DNA of 64,000 nt from Certhia americana (Eukaryota; Chordata; Aves; Passeriformes; Certhiidae). Both the position numbers and the translations under genes were made by a program. The stretch's first letter is position 1, and the number at the start of each line of letters is the position of its first letter. Below are positions 57,246-64,000 of the stretch, piece by piece. The DNA is taken from the NCBI GenBank assembly GCA_018697195.1, contig CM031861.1, forward strand, positions 3,194,242-3,258,241. Direction: 5' to 3'. The notes under the pieces are model-generated. The model was given only the letters and a program-made list of their open reading frames with translations. It made no database searches and had not been told where the DNA came from.

Positions 57246-60200
57246 GAAGTGTGTATGACTTAAAATGCTGTACCACTTTTTCTCAGCACCCAAAAATATT
57301 TGTGTTTTCTAATATGCCGTAATAATTAACAAGAACATATCTGAGATTTAAGGACTGTCTTCTAGGATATGCTAACTGATGGGAATTAGCCAAAAGCAGT
57401 GAGATGAATCGTGCAGCTAACCCAATTAATCTTCTTTACTCTTTTGCTGCAGTGGTTTAAAATAAAAAACCCCAAACTTTCCCATGATCTTAAAGAAAAA
57501 TGCTCCCACATCAGGGACTTCAGAAGGAAAGCTCTTATTGTAAGCTCACAGCGGGACATCAACTCCCAGCAAGCCAGGAGGATAATACTATGGGCAAATT
57601 GAGCAAATGTCCTTGCCTCTCCAATCAGCCAGTATTTGAAGGGTATTATCCTTGCTAAACTTGTCATCCACTTTAAATGGAAGTTGGACTGCAAATGTAC
57701 ATACTCTGCTTAGCGTGACTTTTGAAGAGTTGCCTCTGCAGTTTAGAGGTTGGATTTAATTCTTAAAGACCTAACTTTGGTGCAGCTTTATTTAATCTCT
57801 ATTTATTCGCTTTGCCATTCTCTGCTTTATAATATAGGCAGTGTGTAAGGAAACTACTAATGAATAAGTAAAGTAAACAAGAAACATCATGAAGGGAAAA
57901 AAAGCTGAAAGACTGAATATCAAATCAGATTCAGGAAATTTCTTTCTTGAAATAATCAGGAAGTAACTACTGTTACTGTATTTTGAGGAGCAGAAATAGC
58001 CTTTTTGACATGGAGTAGAAAGGGTGATGTGCTGGAATATTTAGTGAAATTGTGGGTCATCCTCTCTAGCCAGTACATTCCACGTAATTAAAGCTTGAAT
58101 TGTGAAAGCTTCTGCTTGTTGCTGTCAGTTGCCCATTTGACTCCTCTATTTTGTCCTATTATAGTCATTTCAAAGCTGGATAAGCCCAAGTATTTTTTAG
58201 TCTCATAAATACCACTGCTTCCTCATCCAGAGACTTCATTACCTAAATCTCCTTCAACCATTAAATAGGAACTGCAGCCTTCAACAGGCTTAGCCAAGTC
58301 AACTGACACAGCATAAGAGGCACATTTCCCCCTTTTAATACGTATGTAATAAATCTGTCTCTACATATGTAAATATATACGTCATGTAAATGATGTGAGT
58401 GGAGGAAGAACGTGTGGGGGGGGTGTGTGCAGACTGCTGAGACAGTCTGACCCTTTGATGTAGCTGCTGTAACAAACCAGGGGATTATTTCTTCCTTGTA
58501 TTTTTATTTTCCCAATCTGTAGGCATTTCCCTGAAACACAGGTGGAGATGTGTCCTAAAAAGCAAACCCACAAGACACAGCCTGCTGTAGGTGTGTGGTA
58601 GCAACGGTGGTGGTGGCTCCTTATGGCTCGTTTTGCATCTCCAGACTCTCTGCTCCATTTCTCTCCTAGCAAAACACATACATATTTGATGGGTTTGCAT
58701 CAGGAATTCATCCCTTCTGCTCTGGTATGTGTGAAAGGCTGGCAGCTGGGGATTTCCACCGATGGCAGATCTTCCCACCTAGCTGTGCATCACAGATCAG
58801 CAGTTTAGCACATCAGGGTGGTATTATGATTTAAAACTGCAGCTTTATGAACCAGAGGTGATTTAGTAAATTACAAAGTAGACAGTGCTCCTCAGTTTCA
58901 AAGTCAAAATGAGATTCTCTGAAGGAACTGACTTAAAAATGAGCTAAAGAGTTTTAGCTGTTTAATTACTCAGCTTTGTACCCAAAAACACGTCACTCTG
59001 GCTTTTCAATGTGTTGCCCTTAGCAAGCTGAGCAGGATGAAAGCCCAAAGCTTTCAGAGGCTGCTGTAAGTGGAGCAAGTGGTAAACTGTTCTCCTTAAG
59101 ATCTAAAGGGAACAGTATCACAGCTTGGAATAGAGACGGTGATATTTTGCCCTCCTGCAGCATCAGGCTCTCCCACTTTGTGTTCAGTGTCATGGAATCC
59201 TCAAGAAAGAATGTGTTAGCTGCTGAACTTCAATCTGGAAGTAGTCCTGTATCACTCTAGGAATTTCCAAGAGCGAATGGAGAGCTAAGAAAAGGGAAAG
59301 GAAAGCAAACAATTACTAGAATTCCTTCTCTAAAATCTGATGTATCAGTTCTATAGTTCTAATGTGCCAGTAGAATGTCTTTGCCTATTCTTTCTAATCA
59401 GAAAGTAAAATAAATGTTAAAAAACATGAGGATTTTCAGTAACTTAGTCTCCTACTGAAAGATCTGTGACGGAGCTCAAGTATTAGTGAGTTTTTTTGTC
59501 ACTCTTTGTACATGAGCTAATTAATAATTTGGATGTTTTCAAGCAGAAGCCTGACTAAAATCAGCCCTGACACAAATTACTGCCTGGACTCTGCCTATCA
59601 AGAGATGAGCTTTCCTTGAAACCTAGCTCCGGCAAGCTTCTGTCTCTGGTGATTTGGGTGATCATAATGATCCTAATCTCCAAGTATACTTCCATATTTT
59701 AAAGGAAGAGGTTATTCTTTAGCATTTTCAAATATTTGGATTTATACAGATGAGAAGTAACAAGGGACAGAAAGAAATGGAGGGGAAATGCTTGAAAAAT
59801 ATCCTAGCTTTTGAGAAACAATGTCTTAATATTTCCAGGTGTCTCAGCAACAGACATGGAATGTTAATTTTCTTCTCTGGGATTTGGGAATTTGCACTTT
59901 GTGGAGATTTTGAAAGATAATGTAAACTGACTGAAGCCTGTTCCCGTGCATTGGTTGTGATAAATCCCCAAAGCAGCTACAGGGGAAGTCCAGTTTTGCG
60001 ATTTACTAACAGTGAACAAAGGAATCATCTCTAAGTGCTGCACAATGTGTGTTTTTCTCCTCTTTAGGGAGGAAGAGTGCAGTGCTAGTCTGGGAATTGC
60101 ATCAGGCATGACACCTATAATGAGGGCTTTTGCCCATTAGTTTAATCTGATTTAAAAGGAGGAGAAGGGAAAAAACAAAGTCAGTATCATAAGTGCAGTA

Positions 60201-62086
60201 TTTTTCATATCTCCTGCTGTAAACTCAGGCCTGGGGCTGAATTCAGTGTGTGTTGGAGGCAGTGCTGAGGAGCTGGAGTTCCCACCTTGCTGTACAGCAG
60301 CTCTGCTGCTGCAGTGCTCTGTCAGCCTGGCTGGTGTGCATGAGGACAGAGTCTAGCAGCATGGGTCACTAATTTCTTATTTCTCATTGTCTGAGCAAGG
60401 CAGATTGCATTTCAGATCGTGAACGACCATTTCCAGACCTCTATCGATATCTGCTAATAAAAGTAGTGATATTTTTATGTGAAACCAATGGCTCCCTAAA
60501 GCAGCAGACAATAGGAGCTATTTACTGTGGCGTGTCTGACACGTTAACTGTATCGAGCCTTGTGAAAATACAGCCCCAGGGCAGTGCTGGAGTCCTACTG
60601 ACCTAGAAATTGTAGCAGCTATCCTGTGACAAAGTCAGAAAGTACAGCACTGCACAGCAAAGGGCTTTGGGGTTTTAAAATAAAAAGTAATTGAAACAGA
60701 CTTGCCCTCGGATGACCTGGCTCACCATGTGTTTAGGAGTCCCTGTTGCCCCGTGAGATAACACTTCCAGCCTCTAACTCTGGGGATGGAGGGAGGGAAG
60801 TTTGCAGCTGACACAAGGGCTCTGCTCTCTAGGAAACATTTTCAATTGCTCTGCCGTTCATTCCTGTGGCAAAGGGACGCGTTAATCGGGTGACAAAATT
60901 TCACACTTGCTGCTGGTCCAAACAGGCTCAGTGTAATGCAGTTACTGCCATTGAGGCAGTCTTAAGGACTGTGGTGAAGATCCTGAATTCAGCTGTTGCA
61001 TGTGCTGGCTGGAAGGTGCAGGAGGACACCTCAACCTGTGTGAACTGCAGAGGAGGAGAGGAAGGGGTGGCATTGTGAACCCCCAAGGGAGAAGGGGGTT
61101 AGAGTCTGTTGGCCTGGTGTTTTTCTCACTTACAGGATGGGTGATGATTTCCTTATATTCTGTGACACGGACAATCAAATCCACGAGGAAAAGAAAGAAG
61201 TCTGCTGACCCAAATAATTATTACTGTGAGCATTCAGTGCTGTGGACTTTGTTAGGGTGCTTTGGAGAGAATGCAATCCCTCAGACTGTGTTTTCTTAAC
61301 TAGGTCTATATAGCTCCTACATGGCTGTTACTATAGCTAGAGCTGTTGCATTTATGATTTCTAAACAAACACCAGAAACACGCAGTACGGTGTGGAAAAT
61401 GAGTTTGTAACATGAAGTGGATTTTGAAAAAAAATCTCCGTTTAGGAAGGGCTTGATCTTTGGAATAAGACTTGATAAGTTACTTTCCAGGTAAACTGTT
61501 GACCCTGAGTGGCCTGCTGAGAAATTAAAAGTTGCCTACCTGGTCAGGAATGAACCAACATTGGAGCGAATTATTGTGGGAGGCACTCTCACTGTCACAG
61601 TGCTTAAGCAGCTGAACAGCAAATGCAAGCTGCTCAATTATGGAGCAGCAATTAATGCAGTGCAGAGTCTTGAGTTTTGTAGCTGGTCTTTTACAGTCGG
61701 CAAAATTATGCTCGCTCCTCTAAAAGAAACATCTGAATCTGTAAGAGACAGTGCTATACTTCAAACAGTGTAAGAATTATGGGTGGCTGAGGCAGTACTT
61801 AGTTTTCAACGTATCTTGCAGGAACATGGGAGTTCCAGCCTAATAAAATTTGTATTTCTTTTGGATCATCTTTAATTTATTTTTTTTTAAACCAAAGTAA
61901 CCTTACTTGGATCCATGTAACCTGGATGCATGATCACTCCAAACCCTCTGGATGACATCCCAGAACATTTTATCTTTTCCTATTGCAAGAAAAGACTTTC
62001 ATTTCTTTCATTGAAGATAATACTTGTAATGCAAAAGTTTGGGAGTATTTATTTGATGGAGCTTATGTTTACATGAGAGACCTTTG
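57246..62086. other. Unique AT-rich non-coding stretch
   Basis: No gene or recognised transposable element. A G7 run followed by TGTGTG lies at about 58416. Open frames are under 105 codons and unrecognised, including 61561-61773 (70 codons, plus). Confidence 0.55.
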
Positions 62087-62109
62087 TTAACTTAACTTTG
62101 TTAAGTTAA
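62087..62109. repeat. 10-bp perfect palindrome with 3-base loop
   Basis: TTAACTTAAC (62087-62096) and GTTAAGTTAA (62100-62109) are perfect reverse complements around TTT. Contains GTTAAC, an HNF1-type half-site. The low-complexity AT content makes a chance origin plausible. Confidence 0.6.
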
Positions 62110-63496
62110 ATGTTATTTAATTAATAATGCTTTCACTTGAATAAAAAGGCACCAGGATGCAGGAGCAACACTTGGTTTATAAAAGCAGGGCATTCCCTCT
62201 GAGCATCTCAGGTGCCAAAAGGGGCTGTCAGGCTCCACGCATTCTGGGATAGCTTTCAGGATAAAATTAACTTCCATGTTTCTGTGCGTTCACTGTCAGC
62301 TCCAGTGACAAATAGCTCCCTTGGACTTTTAGGCAGGATTGTTGTCCTTTATAGTTAGATTCTTGGCTGAGAGCAAATAACGCAGCCTGCTGCCATGTGG
62401 GGTCTGTTGCTGTGGATTTAAACTATATTAAAAAGAAATTAGAGGAATCAGTTAGTATTCAAATTTATTGTGTCAGTTTGTTCGCTGTAGACTGATGAAA
62501 GCACAGCCTTGCCGGCCTTAGATCTGAGTTTGAAAACTTGCAAATGTTCCTGGGGAGGAAATTGTTATTGCTGGAGGCTTTTAAAATATATCTCTACTGC
62601 TTGTGGGTCGACTCCATCCTCCAAAGTCCCAGGATTCAACACTGAGCTGAAAAACCCCAGCTTGCATACCACCTTGGGATTGCTGAGAGGAAGTGCTGTA
62701 GCTCTCTGGCAGTTGTATTTTATAAATATTGCACTGGGGTCAACCGTAGGCAAACACGCTGTAAAATATATGGCAAAGATTTAGAGATTTCCTGGCAATA
62801 ATTTTGACATGTCCTGTTTTATTAGTCTTCATGTGGTTGTTTCTCAAGAGGTTGCTTCATTCATACAGTACTAGTTTTCCGTGGATACAGACTCAATTAC
62901 GCAAGGGCAGTGTAGGAAACTTGTGTGCAACTTGCTCTTAGGAATTAGTTTTCCTCCAAAATCCTTTTATAATCCTGTTTTCCTGCTCTGAGGCTTTACA
63001 TACTCCACTTAATTTGTGTACAAAGACTTACTGATGTGGATGGTTAAGAAAATGCATCAGGAGGTTTTATCTTTCTTTCAGTTCATGTTCATCGAGACCT
63101 AGGAGTTCAGCAAAAACACAATTTGCCCTTTTGGATTTATTTGAAATAGAAATAAACTAGTCAGCTTCAGAACAGGAGGAAACACAGTATTTTGCCCCTT
63201 CAGTGATAAGAAAACTGATTGAAAAGGTGATTGTTTCATTGAAGGGGTGGTTGTCACCTCAGATTTTGGGGGCTGTTCTTGATGTGCGTTTAAGGGGCTG
63301 ATAGGGCCCTGAAGCTGAAATGAAACTGAAGCGTTGCAGTGTCTGCAGTAGGAGCTACTAAACCCAGTAAGCAAAAATTTCTTTGGGATTTAGGGAGCAG
63401 GATGTTAATTCAAAAGCCAGGTTGTCTTTGCTCATCATCACTTGTGGGAGTTCAGGTCCCCATGTCCATCAGTCTCATCTTCAGATTTAGAAATAC
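62110..63496. other. Unique non-coding stretch
   Basis: No gene or recognised repeat. The longest frame is 91 codons, unrecognised. Confidence 0.5.
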
Positions 63497-63541
63497 GGAA
63501 TATCCTGATTGGGAAGGACACATAAAAATGGTCCAGCTTGT
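63497..63541 (-). mobile_element. CR1-type 3' tail fragment, minus strand
   Basis: GGAATATCCTGATTGGGAAGG followed by ACACATAAAAATGGTCCAGC parallels the tail of the SINE at 22450 (GGATATTCCAGGTTGGAAGG and onward). No tRNA head follows, so it could be a truncated copy of the same SINE or of the related CR1 subfamily. Confidence 0.6.
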
Positions 63542-63563
63542 GGGACACAGTCAGGTTTTTTGG

Positions 63564-63616
63564 TCACAGACTCACAGAATATTCTGAGTTGGATGAGACC
63601 TAGAAGGATCATTGAT
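63564..63616 (-). mobile_element. CR1-type 3' end fragment, minus strand
   Basis: TCACAGACTCACAGAATATTC, then GAGTTGGATGAGACCTAGAAGG and ATCATTGA fit a reversed CR1 3' end. Homology fades to the right. It starts about 22 bases after the previous fragment. Confidence 0.65.
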
Positions 63617-64000
63617 TTGTGCTCATACAGGCTATTGTGTACTGATAATTTAGCAATTGTCCATCCCCCCTGCTCACCAGGTCCTGGGGCAGTTCATCCC
63701 TCTGCTCTGCTGCAGCAACATCAACCAAGGGCCAATTTTCCTTGGCTCCCTTCATCCTTCTCTATCCTCTAGCATTACCTCAACACATCTTGAAGCCTCA
63801 GGCACCCCTTGATGCCCTTTATGCCACAACCCAGGGCATGAAACACACATCCCAATATTTCCTGCCATAAAATTTCCCAGCTGCAATGCAGTCGTCGCCT
63901 TATTTCAGGCACTTAATGGCCAGCGAACGATTCCTGCCCCTGTTTTATTTAGCTGTAGTCAAGGAGACTAGAAAGACTGGGATGTGATTCATGAGCAGAG
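63617..64000. other. Unassigned sequence at window end
   Basis: It may include more of the diverged CR1 (CCAGGTCCTGGGGCAGTTC is faintly similar), but I cannot support this. No gene is seen. Confidence 0.4.

Noticed and set aside
1..64000. CRISPR array, bacterial operon, integrated plasmid or intact viral genome
   Set aside because: No regularly spaced repeats, no ribosome-binding-site-led gene series and no viral genes. The repeat content is avian nuclear DNA throughout.

Overview
The window reads as nuclear DNA of a bird, probably a passerine. The evidence is its repeats. Pieces of the avian LINE CR1 occur in both orientations, recognised by their 3' ends (ATTCTGTGATT-type endings, or ATCACAGAATGG when reversed) and by the conserved block around TGTCCAAGGCCAGGTTGGA. 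There is a tRNA-Ile-derived SINE with a CR1-like tail, the arrangement of TguSINE1 described from zebra finch, and a solo endogenous-retrovirus LTR with a perfect target duplication. I saw no mammalian-type Alu or L1 repeats. Outside a few GC-rich pockets the DNA is AT-rich and CpG-poor, as in intergenic or intronic vertebrate DNA.

I could not support any protein-coding gene or structural RNA gene. The longest open frames (about 140-170 codons) are close to the length expected by chance: with roughly one stop per 18 codons over about 128,000 codon positions in six frames, the expected maximum is near 160 codons (my rough estimate). Several of the longest lie inside CR1 copies or the LTR. The window is therefore best read as a gene-poor stretch or the inside of a very large intron. 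Long T-runs outnumber A-runs on this strand (10 to 3 at 13 bases or more), which is a weak hint of plus-strand transcription.

Layout. 1-7250: unique AT-rich DNA with an (ATTT)n repeat. 7255-8405: two CR1 pieces. 8410-14670: mostly unique, with CR1 at about 12705 and 14429. 14986-16283: T-rich tract, a 16-bp inverted repeat, then the solo LTR. 16285-22580: unique DNA, CR1 at 20440, a CpG-dense segment at 21500-22045 and the SINE at 22450. 22580-31380: unique DNA with candidate conserved regulatory blocks at 27300, 28500 and 29780, and a CR1 at 27870-28350 between the first two. 31384-32151: CR1 and a C18/A21 run. 32152-50640: the longest repeat-poor part, holding a nested hairpin at 44843-44888. 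50643-51100: CR1. 51100-64000: CpG-moderate pockets at 51430 and 56105, homeodomain-site-rich blocks, and CR1/SINE-type ends at 63497-63616.

There are no genes here to connect functionally. The possible biology is regulatory (conserved-looking blocks and CpG clusters that need alignment to test) and evolutionary (a young-looking LTR, the SINE and CR1 copies usable as insertion markers).
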